Origin: Sarcocystis neurona
Lineage: Eukaryota; Apicomplexa; Conoidasida; Eucoccidiorida; Sarcocystidae
Reading direction: 5' to 3'
Assembly (NCBI GenBank): GCA_000727475.1
Contig: KL647289.1
Location: forward strand, 9,217,507 to 9,281,506
DNA: 64,000 nucleotides
The notes below the pieces were generated by a model, which was given only the letters and a program-made list of their open reading frames with translations, did not search any database and was not told the origin of the DNA. Every line of letters begins with the position of its first letter. Positions within the stretch are counted from its first letter, which is position 1. Shown one piece after another: positions 22,471-35,299 of this stretch. The position numbers were made by a program, and so were the translations under genes.

Positions 22471-25400
22471 AGCAACTCGCAAACGACGTTGCTGCTGTCG
22501 GGCAGCTGTTGCAGGGGGTCGGTACGCTGCTGCAAAAGTGGCAACGTTCTCTCCTCGTTTCTCGTCATATTCGTCCCTGACACTCCTGGGTCTCGTTCCG
22601 GTGAAGTAACTCACCAGGACATGTGCTGCTGCTGCTCTCTCGTCTGCTCCTGCTTTTCTTCCCTCATCACTTGCTGCTGCTGCTCTTCCCTCATCATCCG
22701 CTACTGCTGCTCCTTTCTCGTTTGTTGCTGCTCCTCTCCCGTCACATGCTGCTGCATTCTCTCCTTCTCCTGCTGCACTTTTTGCCGCCTGCTGCTGTCC
22801 GTACTGTTTCTCTCCCGCTGTTGCTGTCTGCCTGTCACGTGCTGCTGACCCTGCTCTTGTCTCTCGACCTGCATCTGACGCTATTTCGTTCTCTGTTATT
22901 CCTCTGTCTCCTTCTGGTGATGCTGTGTTTCGTGCTGTTGCAGCCGCTTGGCCTTTTAATGTGCACCTCTGCAGCAGCGGTTGCCGCTCTAGTCCGTCAC
23001 TACTCTTGCTGCTGCTGCTGCTGCTCGTCTTTATGCTGCCATTCCTTCATGTGCCTGTGCGCTGTTCAAATGTGAGACAAGGAGAGTATGGGTATGGTAG
23101 GAGCACCTCTTATGCGTGTCAATGTCCTGTACGTGTAAACTGGTGGCTTGCTGCTGCGCCTACCGACTTTCCCCTATAGTCGTCGTCTGTCGTGTGTGCT
23201 GCTACTTTGACGCCGTCGCTGTTCTCTTGCTGCTGCCGCTGCCGCTGTTGTCCTGCTGTTTCTTCTTTACCTGCTGCTGCTGCTGTTGCGTCTGTTTGTT
23301 TTGCTGTTGCTGCGATACGTGGGACTGCACAACGAGTGATGGCTCACCTTCTCAAGAAGAGCGGTGCCTACAGCTGCGTCAGCGAGAGCGGCCACGCGCA
23401 CTAACTCTCGCATGCAGAGCAGCACAGCTTCCATACACGCAGCGCTGGGAGTGCTGGCAAGACGTGTCGCTGTTGCTGTTGCCTCGCCGGAAGAAAGCAG
23501 CAGCGCCTCGTCTTCGTAGTCGGGTAGCAGGTGCTTGCGCAGCAGCGCCGCGTGTCCTTTCTTGGGAGTTGCTGCTGCTTTCTGCTGCGTCTGCTGCAGA
23601 AACACAGAACCGCTGCTGCTGCTGTCACCCCACAACTGCGGCACTCGGAGCAGCAAATCCACACACTGCAAGCAACGAGCAGCAAACTGCGGCAGCAGCA
23701 AGCCGGTGTTCTCCACTCTGCACCCGCTGCTGCTGCTGGTGTTGCTCTCCGTCGTCGCGAGCACGCCTAGAAACGAGTCGCAGCGAGCCGACACTTTCTC
23801 CACCGGTTGTAGCACACTCGCCGTTGCAGGAAGGAACGTCCCAGCAGCAGAAGCTGCTGCAGAGGCCGACGGAAGAGCACCGGCAGCAAACTGCGGCAAC
23901 GACGCTTTTATCAAGTTGCGCAGAGCAGCAGCTAGCCAAGAAACGTCGACCTATAACACAGCACCGCACTCCACCACCCATCCTATACACAGTCCCCTTC
24001 ATGCCTTCTGCGGGCAGTCACTACACCGTACACACACTGCACAAATATATATACACACGTGCGTGGTTTGCCCCTTCATACAAATCGATCAATGTATATA
24101 TATAGTTATCGATCAATACATATGTATGTACATATATATAGAAAACATGTGCAAAAGTAAGAAATATAAGGGAAGTGTGTACGTAGGATGTATGTATACA
24201 CAAATACAGTAGAATCTACCTACCTATTTATATGTGTATGTGTCCACATATTTATGCTGATATGTGCATGCGTACTCACGTGTGGCTTGTCAGCTGGACG
24301 CACCACTCCACAGAAAAGAGGAGACGAAGAACGGCCGACACCTGTCCGACGTTAACTCGAAATGACTTCTTCTGTCTTCAAGCAGAGCTAAAATAGACAG
24401 ACGAAAGGATTCGTACAGAGGTCCACACATAGCAGGGGTGTATATATCGGCCTAGACGCTGCATGCATATGCATGTGCGTGTGACACGAGGCAAGAGTAC
24501 GGAGACACAAAAACCACCTTCTGTGGACGCAGCTCTGCGATCCGCATATGAAGATATGTCTGCAGATATAATATATTCTCCCAAACACACACATATATAG
24601 AGAGATAGGCACACATACACACGCAGACGTATAGATCTAGCCGTACGCCCATACATGCATTTATATACATAGATACGTATATACGTGCACACACAGACAG
24701 ACACACACAGATATTATATATGATATACATACACACACATGTGTATATACATATACACGAATACACACAAACGCACACAAAAATATATATATATATATGT
24801 CTGTATATAGGTATCTGTGTATTATAGGTGTAGACAGATGTATGCAGACACAGTTGTTCTAGAGTCAAGCTGCTTAAGATAAACACCCCTTTCTTCGTCT
24901 GATAGGGCTCTCTCTCTTGGTGTCATTAACAAATAGACATAAATTCTTCTTTCTCTGAAAAAACTTTCCGCGAGTATGTCTGTGTGTATGTGTGTGGTTT
25001 GGTGGAGCCGTTTTACCCCGGCATTCCCTGCCCGTAAAAGGCGGCAGATTCACGTGTTCTGTCTCCACCACTTTATATATTCGTGGATCTTATACAAAGT
25101 TGAAGAAATTGTCCACGTACGTTCCCGTCGAACTCTCGATTTCCTCTCTACCCCCCACACTTCCTGTTTATTAATCTACAAAATTGCCACTACCTCCTTC
25201 ACGCGGCCGACTCCATTTTCTCTTCCCTACATGCAGACACCCGCGTGTCTCCCTGTTCGTCTATTCTCTTCTCTATGTACACACCTGTGTCCACCTGTTG
25301 ACCGGTTTTCTTTTCTTGATTTATAGACACGTGTGTCCACCTGTTCGTTTCCTTGCTTTCTCTACTTATCTTCACCTGTCTACTTCGTAGTCTCGCAGAC

Positions 25401-28400
25401 TGCTCACCCACCCACACTGCACAGATATGCACGCGTCGAGGACGTCTACAAGACAAAAACCTGGCCAAGAGAGAAGAAACCGGCACTTTCGTCTCCACGT
25501 TTCCATATCAGCAGGCCACTTTCCATTCTCCCTGTCTCTCTGTGTGTGGAAGTTTTGGATATACGAGCATGCATCGTCTCTTCGAGCTGGAGCCTCCTCA
25601 CCTGCAGTACCGCGTTGACCCGCTGCAGCAACAGCAGGGGCGTAGCGACGGCAGCCACTGCCACTTCTGGGTGCCGCAGAAGATATGCGGCCGTCCCGCT
25701 GCCCTCTTCGTCTTCTTCCTCCGCCGCCACAACCGTCCGTGGCGCCGCACTTTTACTGCTGCTGCTCCTTCCGCTGTGCAGCTCGCGCAGGGTCTGCTGC
25801 AGCAGTGTGAGGATTTCTAGCAGAAGCGCGGCATTGATGTGGGACGCGTAGCACAGCAGGCCGCGTAGTGCAGCAGTGACCAGGGAAGGGGCATGTCGCT
25901 GCATGTCCTTCAGGATCCTGCAGTGACAAGTACAGCAGCTGCTGCAGCAGCAACATGTACGACCAGACCTACGTGCGCCCCGGGGGGGGTGGGTGACCAA
26001 TAAAAAGGAGACCATATGTGTTTCTGCAACAGCAGCATCAGCCTGTGCGCGAGGCATGTACGCCACCAGCACTTCGTCGAAAAGCAGCAACTGCGGAAGC
26101 ACCTGCTCTACAGGTACTGATGCACAGAAAACAAATATACACGTGTGTGTCGAGGGAGAGAGGAACAGAGAGGGAGAGACGCAGAGATATCTGCACTTCT
26201 TTAGAGTGTGTTCACACAGGGAAATGACGTCTCCCTATATATAGGACAAACAAATGCACCAGTGTCCAACATATGCCACCAGACGTAAGCCGATATATAA
26301 AAAAAGTGTCTTGTTTCTCTCCACTCTTTTTTAATGGCCACGGCGGTACCGCGTTGATGAAAACAGTGGCCTTCGACGAGGAGCCGCGTCAGTGCCGCGC
26401 GCGAAGACGTGAAGACCACTTCTCTGTAGACCAGGCAAGCAGCCAGCAGCATCGCAGCAGTCCCAACAGGAGCAACCGTAGCAGAAGCGCACCCATACCG
26501 GCAGCGGCAGTCGCAGCAGAGCAGCAGCAGTCGTAGCAGCGCACCGGCACTCGCAGCAGGGCAGCAGCAGTCGCAGCAGAGCAACAGCGGCCGGAGCAAC
26601 AATGGCAACAGGAGGGCAGCGTAGCTTGACGCAGCAACAGAGCAGCACCAGCAGCAGGAATCGCCGCAACAGCAGTACCTCGGATACCGGCAGGCAGCGC
26701 AGCAGCGCCGGCCGTTCGAGAAGCAGCAGCCCAGCAGGGACCGCAGACACTTACAAGAGTCTGCCACAGCAACGTAGGGAGTGTGAGCAGCCACAACAAC
26801 GGCGGTGTACGTACACCAGACGCCGCGCACAAACAAGTATCCGGATGTTGCTGTACATATACATGGGGCAACTGCCTCCTTGCAGGCAGCTGAAAAATTC
26901 TATGCGAACACTTGTCCTATCATTCGCCTGCGCACATCGCCGCATGTAGCGGGCCTCCCGCAGGAGTCCGCGCGTCCATCTTCAGCTGTTGGTCCTCTGC
27001 TTCTTCTACAGCAGGTGATGACTACTGCATCATAAGAAGCACCGGGTCGTCCGCCGAGGAAGATAGTCGCTGCTCCATACAATTTCCCTTGTCTCTTCGT
27101 GCGCACGCAGACCGACAAATGAAACATAGAAGAAATGTTTGTAGATATGTCTTACTTTCCTGTCTGTGTCCATACGCACATGCAGACGAGTGTATTCGTG
27201 CAGGAGAAACGAGGCATCAGAGTATTCGTCGAACGGTCTCTCCCATACTGTCGAGTTAGCGGAGATTCACATATTTATCTATACGGCAATATATACGTGT
27301 CTCTGTGTGTGGGTGCACCGCAGCGATAGCAATATGTAGCCAGCTTGGCAGTCTAGAGATACAATACAGAGCGCATGCGGGTGCCACATACTGGCTCCAG
27401 GGGCCATCTGCACGCGTGCGGAGCAGCAGAAAAGATGGAGAGGCTTCTTCTTACCGAAGATAGACGATGAACAGATGCTCCAGCAGTTGCGCCTCCCGCT
27501 GCTTAAAAACTTTTCTCTCTGTGTGCAAGAAACTGCAGCAGCAGCAGCAGGGCGCGCAGACAGCAGGCCACGTCCACAGCAGAAGCAGCCAACAACAGAC
27601 GGCGCAGGCAGCAGCAGCGGCACCACGCTGGCCTACGAGTAGCACGAGACACGAAGCAGCAGCAGCAGTAGAGAGAGCACGTTACCGCAGCAGCAACCGC
27701 TACTTTCGCCGCCTCGCAGCAGCGCCACCAGCAATGCAAGCGGTACAGCAGCAGCACTCCCGAAATGCCGCAGCAGCAGCAGCAGTCCCAGCATGCCGCA
27801 GCAGTAGTAGTGTGTTGTCGGTGACGCTGTTCCAGCGGCCAGCACTTGCGAGCACGGCAACTTGTCCACACAACTCCTGCGCACGCACGCTGTGTATGTA
27901 TGTGTATGGGCGTAGGAAGAGAGATAGAGGGCTCGATAGCGAAATACAGAAGTACACGAGAATAGACGCGGATCGCAGAGCTGAAACACCTGCAGAGAAT
28001 TGACGGCAGACATACAGGCCAAGAAAGCGCAGGCTGCTGCTGTCCACTCCCACCCCGGATCTATCTACATCAACGTACGTGGGCAGGCGTATATATATAT
28101 ATACATGCTGCAGCTACCCTCGGCTTCTCTGCTGCTGCTGTACTTTCTATTTGAAGACAACTATTGCCACACACACAGAGACGCACACACACTTCTCAAC
28201 AAATAGACAGAAGGAAAATACTAGATATATCTGTATATAGACATAAATATCGAAAGAGAGAGGTAGACACGCTGAAGCAGGACAAGTGGCTGGGGTACCT
28301 TGTCTGCAGGTCGCGCTTGAGCTGTTTGTTCGCCTTTGCCGGTAGCCGCTCATCGCCGCGCAACGCGTCCATCTGAGACACACACACACACGCGGGCGCA

Positions 28401-31400
28401 GACCAGCAGCAGCAGCAGCCAATATCGTCCGTTCCTTCCTTCTTCAAAACCCGCCGCCTCTTGTCGCAGACGCTTCTGTGCGGCTCCTGCTGGCGGTGCT
28501 GCGACGCCGAACTCTTCGCTGCGGTAGGCCGCTTCTCCTCCCGCCGGCCCTGCTGCTCCTCTTGCACCCCTGCTGCCGATGCCGCCGCTGTGCGCAGTTG
28601 CTGCTGCTGCTGCTGATGCTGCTCCTGCGCGCGCAGTTTCTGCTGCTGCGGTGGTACTGCTTCTCTCCTGGTTCTGCTGCCATGTGTACTGCAGCTGCTG
28701 TTGCTGCGTGGTCCTCCATCCGTCACCCCACACACATCTCCTCCCACGCCGGCAGACGTCTTCGGACGCTTTTTCATGCGGCCCCGTATCTGCGTGCCCG
28801 CTGCCCTGCTGTTTCTCACAGCTGCTGCAGCTGAAACGTCTCGTCTCCGCCCGGCTCCTTTCCCCTGTCTCCTGAGTGGCCGCTACTAGGACCTTGCGTC
28901 TTCACATGCTGCTCCTCTGCTGCAACTCCTGCTGCGTCTCCCGCCTCCTCTCTGCTGCCCTAGGAGTGTTGCAGCTGCGTCGTCTCGTCTCGTCTCCTAT
29001 TAGTATGCAGAATCTCCTTCCTCCTTGACACCCCCCGGCTGCATCGCACTACGTCTGGGCGTGCTCCTTCCACCGTAACGTCGAACGAAATATCAACAGC
29101 AGCCTCCCACCTCTCCCAATATCTTGACTTACACATATACCCACAATTACATACATATACATATATATACATTTATACAAACATATATATATACATATGT
29201 TAATACAAACACATATATATATAGTGTATCTACGTATATATATGTATGTACGTATATCAGCGTCGGTACATCACTGGCTGCCACGTCACTAATATATTCA
29301 GAAGGACCGTCCCCCCTGTACATACATATGTACGTATATCTGTATCTTTATATCGCCGGCCGAGACCTCACTAACAGATCTAGGAAAAGCGTCCCCCGCC
29401 AGCGTCCCCCGCCAGCATCCCCCGCCAGCATCCCCCGCCAGCGTCCCCCGCCAGCATCCCCCGCCAGCATCCCCCGCCAGCGTCCCCCGCCTTACAGAAC
29501 TCACCCGCTGACGACAATGACAGCAAAGTTGTGCGGATGAAGCAAAGAGAGACGCGCGTCGGCCGCGTGTCTCCTTCACTCCACACAAGAAAATGTTTCC
29601 CTCCATTGACCGAACGAGTCCACGTATAAAATCCCCACGATTCGTCCACTTCAGCGTTTACACGTCTAACTACGCAAGCGTGAACACACCAACCTATTCG
29701 TCTCTTCTGTGGCTGTCTATTGTCTGTCTATCTGTGTACATTTCTTTGACTTGAAACCTGTACGTACCTCCCCAAACTTTTTTACCGTAGAGTTACACGG
29801 ATGAATAGACACGCATTTCGTTCAGTGAGGCGTTTACGCGTCTACGTATGCAAGCGCATAAATAGCTTTCCGTCCATATCTATATTTGTGTCTACCTCTA
29901 TATCTGCTGGACTTCATATCCACACACACACAGACACACCTATCTACTATATCTATCTGTCTCTCCATAGAGCAGCTATACATCTGTCGTTGGGATCCTT
30001 TCTGCAGCTACATTGACCTGCGCAGATCTACCTCTTCTTCGGTCTACCTCTGTCTGTCTCTCTGTACCGCTCCTCTCTCTCCCCCTATCTCTCTACCTAC
30101 CCAAATCAATCCGCTTCCGTCCTCCTATCTGTACGCCTCTCTGTCTCTGCTTTTCCCATCTACATACATCGACCCACTTCCGTCTTTCGACCTCTGTACT
30201 TTCCCTCCGTCTCCCTTCCCCTGTCTGTCCCTTCCTGTCTTTTCATGTCTCTTCCCGTCTCCCTTCCCGTCTCTCCCTTTCTGTCTCCCTGTCTCCCTTT
30301 CCCTGTCTCTCCCTCTGTCTCTTCCCGTCTCCCTTTCTCTGTCTCCCTTTCCCTCTGTCTCCCTTTCCCTCTGTCTCCCCTCCTGTGTCTCTCTTTCCCT
30401 CCGTCTCCGTTTCTCTGTCTCTCTTCCCGTCTCTTCCAGCCTCCCTTTCTGCCTCCCTTCCACTCTCTCCCTTTCTGTCTCCCTCTTTCTCTCCGTCTCC
30501 CCTTCTGTCTCCCTTCCTGTCTCTCTCTTCCTTCCCGTCTCCCTCTTCCTTCCTGTATCCCTTCCTGTCTCCCTTTCTGTCTCTTCCTGCCCCTTCCCGT
30601 CTCCCTTCCTCTCTGTTTCCCTTTCCCTGTCTCCCTCTTCCTTCATGTCTCCCTCTTTTTCTGTCTCTCTACGTCTAGCTTCTCCTCTATCTCTCTGTCT
30701 ACCTTTTTCCAGCAGTATCCCTCCTGTCTCCCACCTAGCCAGACCGGCTGTGAGAAGATGATTTATATTATCCTCTGGATTTGCTGACCTACCTGCGTCT
30801 GGTCGACTTTGTCTGCCTCACTATCTACAACCCTCTGCCCACACATCTATATTCCCACCTCTGTCTGCATCTTCTTTCTCTCTCTACAGGACTTTCCCGT
30901 GCGTGTGTGTGTCTTCCTTTTCTTCTTCTCGGTATATCTCCCTTTTGCCTTACAAACACATATGTGCGAAGATACGCGTCCCCCCGCCTCTTCCAGGCCG
31001 CCGAGGGGTGTCTAGCACTTGCTTTGTGGCCACCTGTTTTCTGGCCACTTCTTTGTGGCCGCTTCGTTTTCCCTGTCTTCTCCTTGAGGAGGAGATGGGC
31101 TGCGTAGAAACGGTTGTGTTTGTATGTGTGTGCATGCGCTGGACGTACTTCTTTGTCCCGCAGACGAATATTTAGGGCCACGTCGAGAAGAGGTCCTCCG
31201 ATGCCGCTGCAGGAGCGACCTGCTGGCGTGGAGTGGCTTTTGCCTCTGCTGTTTCTGGAACAGACCGCTGCTGCTATCATCTTCACCACTTGCAGGACAG
31301 TCTCCAGCGTTCGGTCTTCCCTGAGAAGCTCCGCCAAACAGCAGCAACACTGCTCGGCACACTTCCCCAGCAGCCGCAGCAGCAGCTCCTGCTGCATCGT

Positions 31401-33206
31401 CTTTGTCTGCCTTACTGTTGCCGCTTCTCGGGCTGCATCTCGTGGGTCTGCTGCTGCGGTGTCAAGCGGCAGCGCCCCGTCTCCGCTGCTGCTGCAGCTG
31501 CTGCTGCGCCCTGCTGCTGCTGCCACCTGCACACAGAGTCGCAGCAGGGCTTCGTTGCCCGAAAATTTTGGTGCTGCCAGCAGCAGCTCCCGCAGGGCCG
31601 TCGCTGCTGCAGCGGCACAGCACCCCACTGTCTCATCGGCGTCCTCATAATCACCGGCCCTGCTGCTGCTGCTGGCACGGCGTGAGACGTGTGCTGCAGC
31701 CTCCAGGAGTTGCAGCAGCGGTTCGAGCTCTGCAGCAATCAGCAGTGCGCAACGCTGGTGGAAGAGCAGCAGCTGTCGCTCGAAGGCTGTCCTCTTGGCC
31801 ACTTCCTGCGACAGCCGCAAGGCTTTCAACGCAGTGCCTCTGCTGCTCTGGCCCCCCTTCCCTCCTTTACTCTTCTGGTGCTGCTGCAGGGCCGCTGCTG
31901 CAGCAGCTTCCAGCGAGTCCTCCTCCCCTCCGCCGGAAGCAGCAGCAGCAGGCAGCAGACGGTAGGCAGGCAGCAAATCCTTCACCACTGCCGCAAGAGA
32001 TAGCAGCGCCTGCCGCTGCAGCACCACCTGCTCCTGCTGCCGGTGCAGCAGCCGCTGCCTCCGCTTCAGCTGTGCCGTCGTCGCCACTGCCGCTGCAGCT
32101 GCTTCGTCGGCTGTCATCGACCCAGAAGCAGCAGCAGCAGCAGTGGCGTGTGCAGCTCCTGCCGCGCAAGCTGCGACGCTGCGTCTGGCTTGCAGGAAAA
32201 CAGCTATAATAATCTCCAGGTCTCCAATGTGGGCTTCTGGCGCGGCGAGAACAGCTGCTGCCGTGCGTGCCAAAAGCTGCTGCTTTTCCTGCAGCAGCCG
32301 ACAGCATCTCACGCGTTCCCACGTGTCTTGAGACAGGGCTGCCGCCAGTTTCTGAAGCTTCGCGTCGGCAGCTGATACTCTCGGTCCACTTCTGCCGTCC
32401 CGACGTGCTGCTTCTGCTGCTCGCCCATCTGCTGCTGCCACTTCTCCTTCTCCTGTCTGCCTCTCTTCTTCCCCTGCTGCAATACCCCGTCTCGTTGCTG
32501 CTGTCGGTCTGTCGCGCGCTGCTGCTGTCTCCCATGTAAGGCGCCGCCTCTTTGCTGTGGCTGTCCCTGCTGCTGCAGAAGTCTCTGCAACTGCTGTTGC
32601 TGCAGCACGACTGCAGCCATCCTTCCCCGCACCAGCAGTCACATTTGAAAAAGACCGCGCCGGAGAAGGAGCAGCAGCAGCAGCGGAAGCCTGAACCCAC
32701 CTTCCGTCTGCGGTCTGTATTGGCATCTGCAGCACGTCCCCGGGAGTCGTCTGCTGCTCCTGTTGCTGCCGCAGCCACAGCTGCTGTTCTGGTTCTTGCT
32801 GCTGTCGTAGGCGCTTCTTCTCCCGTCGCTTTGCTGCTGCTGTTCCTGCTGCTGTCCGCGTGGCCACACCAGCAGCAGGCGCGCGAGGACCGACAGTCTC
32901 CGCCCTCTTTGCTGCAGCAGCTGCTGCAAGTCGTCGCTTCGCCTCGAATATCGCAGTGCTGCTGCTGACCAGCACGCCTGACGAAGAGACTCTACATGCT
33001 GCTGCTTCACTCCCACCACCTGCTGCTGCTCCTCCTGCTGCTGCTGCTGTCATCAGTGGCCTCTCCTTTAACTCGTACGCCGGAATGCGCTGCGGTGTCG
33101 TGCTGTGTGCACTGCTGTCGTCGCTATCGGTGCTGCTGCTGCTGCACGCGCTGCTGCTCCGACGCTTCCGTCCCTGCCGGCGCATTTTCGAAGACGACGC
33201 TGCCAT
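22294..33206 (-). CDS. NOC3: Nucleolar complex protein 3 (NOC3), seven-exon model
   Basis: Exons: 33206-31149 (ATG at 33206; donor GAA|GTACGT), 28372-28299, 27532-27455 (donor CG|GTAAGA), 25917-25602 (CAG|GTGAGG), 23950-23348 (AAG|GTGAGC), about 23010-22615 (CTG|GTGAGT) and 22395-22294. Exon 1 has a basic N-terminus, DVLQMPIQTADGRWVQ (family LPIKxxxG), RQALLSLAAVVKDLLPAYRL, ATALRELLLAAPKF and a VLQVVKMIAA region ending LNIRLRDKE. Later exons join in phase to EHLFIVYLRILKDMQRHAPS, GLLCYASHINAALL and VLQVDVSWLAAALRNLI, matching the family's VFVTYFRILK, LAKFAHLIN and LNID..FYxxLY blocks in order and spacing. About 1200 residues against roughly 800 in human, the excess being Ala/Ser/Gln tracts. 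Role: with NOC2, export and maturation of pre-60S particles in the nucleolus, and replication licensing in yeast. Introns hold AT microsatellites. The sixth exon start and the terminal exon choice are uncertain. Confidence 0.85.
26804..26817. promoter_or_regulatory. 14-bp perfect palindrome GGTGTACGTACACC, copy 2
   Basis: It lies inside the 27454-25918 intron of NOC3 and, like copy 1, is followed by AGA. Function unknown. Confidence 0.3.
28430..29180 (-). other. CAG-rich and unique islands inside the large NOC3 intron
   Basis: The phase of the first exon (ends phase 0) and of 28372-28299 (starts phase 0) allows a direct join, leaving this stretch intronic. It nevertheless reads open: Gln/Ala-rich at 28820-28430 (KKRPKTSAGVGG, then a QQQ run) and conventional at 29110-28960 (VDISFDVTVEGARPDVVRCS). 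It could be extra NOC3 exons or CAG tracts within an intron. Confidence 0.3.
29388..29493. repeat. 13-bp minisatellite, about eight copies
   Basis: The unit is CAGCRTCCCCCGC, GC-rich in an AT-rich setting. The R position (G or A) across copies reads G,G,A,A,G,A,A,G, so a 39-bp higher-order period is visible. It lies in the large NOC3 intron. Confidence 0.9.
30000..30720. repeat. Long polypyrimidine tract (CTGTCTCCCTTC family)
   Basis: About 700 bp almost purely C and T on the plus strand, built of TCTGTCTCCCTTTCC-type units of variable length. On the NOC3 coding strand it is polypurine, inside the first intron. Confidence 0.9.
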
Positions 33207-33399
33207 CTTCACCCACAGCAACAACGCCTACGCACACAGACACGTTTGTATATGAATTAATGAACAACTATGCCCACAGACGTACACGTATAGATGACGT
33301 CGACATACACAGCTTCCCGGTAGCAGACGCATCGGTTTGCTCGACCTATGAAGCGTGTGCCCACCGCATCTACTGCAGCAACAGTCGCTCGGGCTGTTG

Positions 33400-34790
33400 C
33401 TGTTGCTGCTGCTAGTCTTCCTCCGCCTCTTCCTCGCAACGAAATCGATTCTGTGCGCCGGTTTTCTCCCTGCGCGGCTGCAAGCACAAGAGAATTCCTA
33501 CTGTTCAAAAGAATACTAACAATTCACCTGCCTCATCAAGAGTCAACTTCCACGTGGGACGCGCATGCAAGTGTATATATATGGACAGATAGGCAGACAG
33601 GCATATCCAGCTCCAGCTGCTTGTTCCTCATCCCCGCTCTCCTCGACTGCAGCAGTGTGCTTCTCATGCGTTGCTGCTGTCTTCTTATGGAAGGGGAGTG
33701 CTGGTGACGGGTGCAGCGACCTTCTTCTCCGGCGACGAAGCCGGGTGCCGCTCGCCAGGAGCAAGCACGACGCTGCAGCACGCAGTTTTTCTGCCCGGCG
33801 TTTAAAATCGACTCCCTGTTCATAGCCCGCTGCCCCGAGGTCTTGCTGTGACTGCCTGCGGACCCGCAGCCACTGCTGTTGCCGAAGTGCTGCTTCTGTT
33901 GCTGCAAGTTTCTGTTTGCTGCTAGAGGATGTGTTTGCAGCGCCCCACTCTCCGCTTCTGCTGCTGCTGCCTGCCGCTCCCTGACACCGCTGCTGCTGCA
34001 GTGTGGAATGGTGTACTACTTTTCACGTGGCGGAAACGGGCGTCCACAGGGCGAAGGGCACCTTGCAGTGGCACCTTCCTTTCCCGCCTCTTCAGCAGCA
34101 GCCGACCCGCCACGTCGCGGCTGCCGCTGCTCCTTCAGCCGCTGCGCTGGCTGCTACACGCGTGACGCAGCTGGCAGAATGAAGTCTGCCGTCCTCGTGC
34201 TGCTGCTGCTGCTGTTTGCTTGGCCACGTCGTAGCCTTGCTGCTGCTGCCGTATTGCCGTTGCTGCAGCAGCTGCTGGTGCTCTGGCCACTACTGCTCCT
34301 GCTGCGGACACTGGTGCTGGAGCTGCTGCCTTATGACCGCTGTCAGTTCTATAAGCCGCTGGCGTTGCTGCTGGGACTGCAGACTTCACGGCTGCTGCAC
34401 GTGAGCTCTGCTGCTCTGGTTGCTGTGGCTGCTGGTCCTCCTGCTGCTCACAGCCCCGCTGCTGCTGCTACTGTCGCTCCTCCGACGTTGCTGCTCGTTT
34501 CTATCACGTTGGACTGATTCAGAGTGCCGCTTGCAGCTTGTGGCTCCAGCTGCGGCTTACTGCTGGTGCAAGTGTATCGCATCACGGAGGCAGCGCAGTG
34601 TGCCACTCCTTGCGCTGCTGCGAGGAAGGAGAACAACAGCAACCACACATATGACGCGTGGATCGATCTACACAAGCGATTTTCACTTTTTTGCTGCTGT
34701 CTTACCCAGCGGTAGTGTAGCTACGGTTTTTGCTGGGCTGCAGCACAATAGCCTTCTTGACGTTGGCTTGCATGCGCTGGACTGACCAGT
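33400..34790 (-). other. Candidate minus-strand gene upstream of NOC3, unidentified
   Basis: CTG on plus suggests minus coding. Readable pieces are 34675-34448 (WLLLFSFLAAAQGVAHCAAS then SKPQLEPQAASGTLNQSN), 34389-34135 (Ala-rich, TAIRQQQQGYDVAKQT) and 33907-33560 (SILNAGQKNCVLQRRACSWR). The opposite strand also has a 212-codon Leu/Ala-rich frame (33879-34517). Without paired splice sites the model is weak. The first piece looks like a hydrophobic leader. Confidence 0.22.
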
Positions 34791-35270
34791 GGGGGGGTGA
34801 GAACGCATGCGCCAACACCGCCGGCGGCAGTTGCTGCGGCTGCAGCAGCCACATGCTGCTACGGCTGTTCTCCCTTACAGCTAGTCGACACTAGTGGGAA
34901 CACGGTAGCCGATAAGCAACAGGAAGGTGGCTAGAAGAATATGAAATGTAACAAGAACAAGACGCCGGGGCACCAGCAGCATGCCAAGTGTGCGCGGGTA
35001 GTGGCAGCTGCAACCGGATAAGAACCCGCAGCACAGCGGGAGGGGGGGTGACAAAGGGAGTGTGTGGAGAGTTTTTTAAGCAGCAGGAGGGTGAGTATGG
35101 ACGGATAAGCCATTTCTAAATGGGTCTGATGGCGGCGAGTAGTCAGGGGGGCCAGCGATACTGCAAGGGTTAGTAACAGTACGAGAGAAGCATCTCTGGC
35201 GGCACCAGCAGCGTAAACTCTTCCGAATCAACACCGACCGAATATTTCGTACCTGGAGTGGTACCACATT
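34790..35270. other. Spacer, no supported feature
   Basis: A unique sequence with short GGGGGGG runs at about 34790 and 35042-35050. I see no coding evidence. Confidence 0.4.
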
Positions 35271-35299
35271 TTGTTGCATTGCCGTATCTCGTCCTATTC

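Noticed and set aside
30010..30780. Ser/Pro/Leu-rich protein on plus
   Set aside because: All frames of a CT-only tract are open; the composition is that of the tract.
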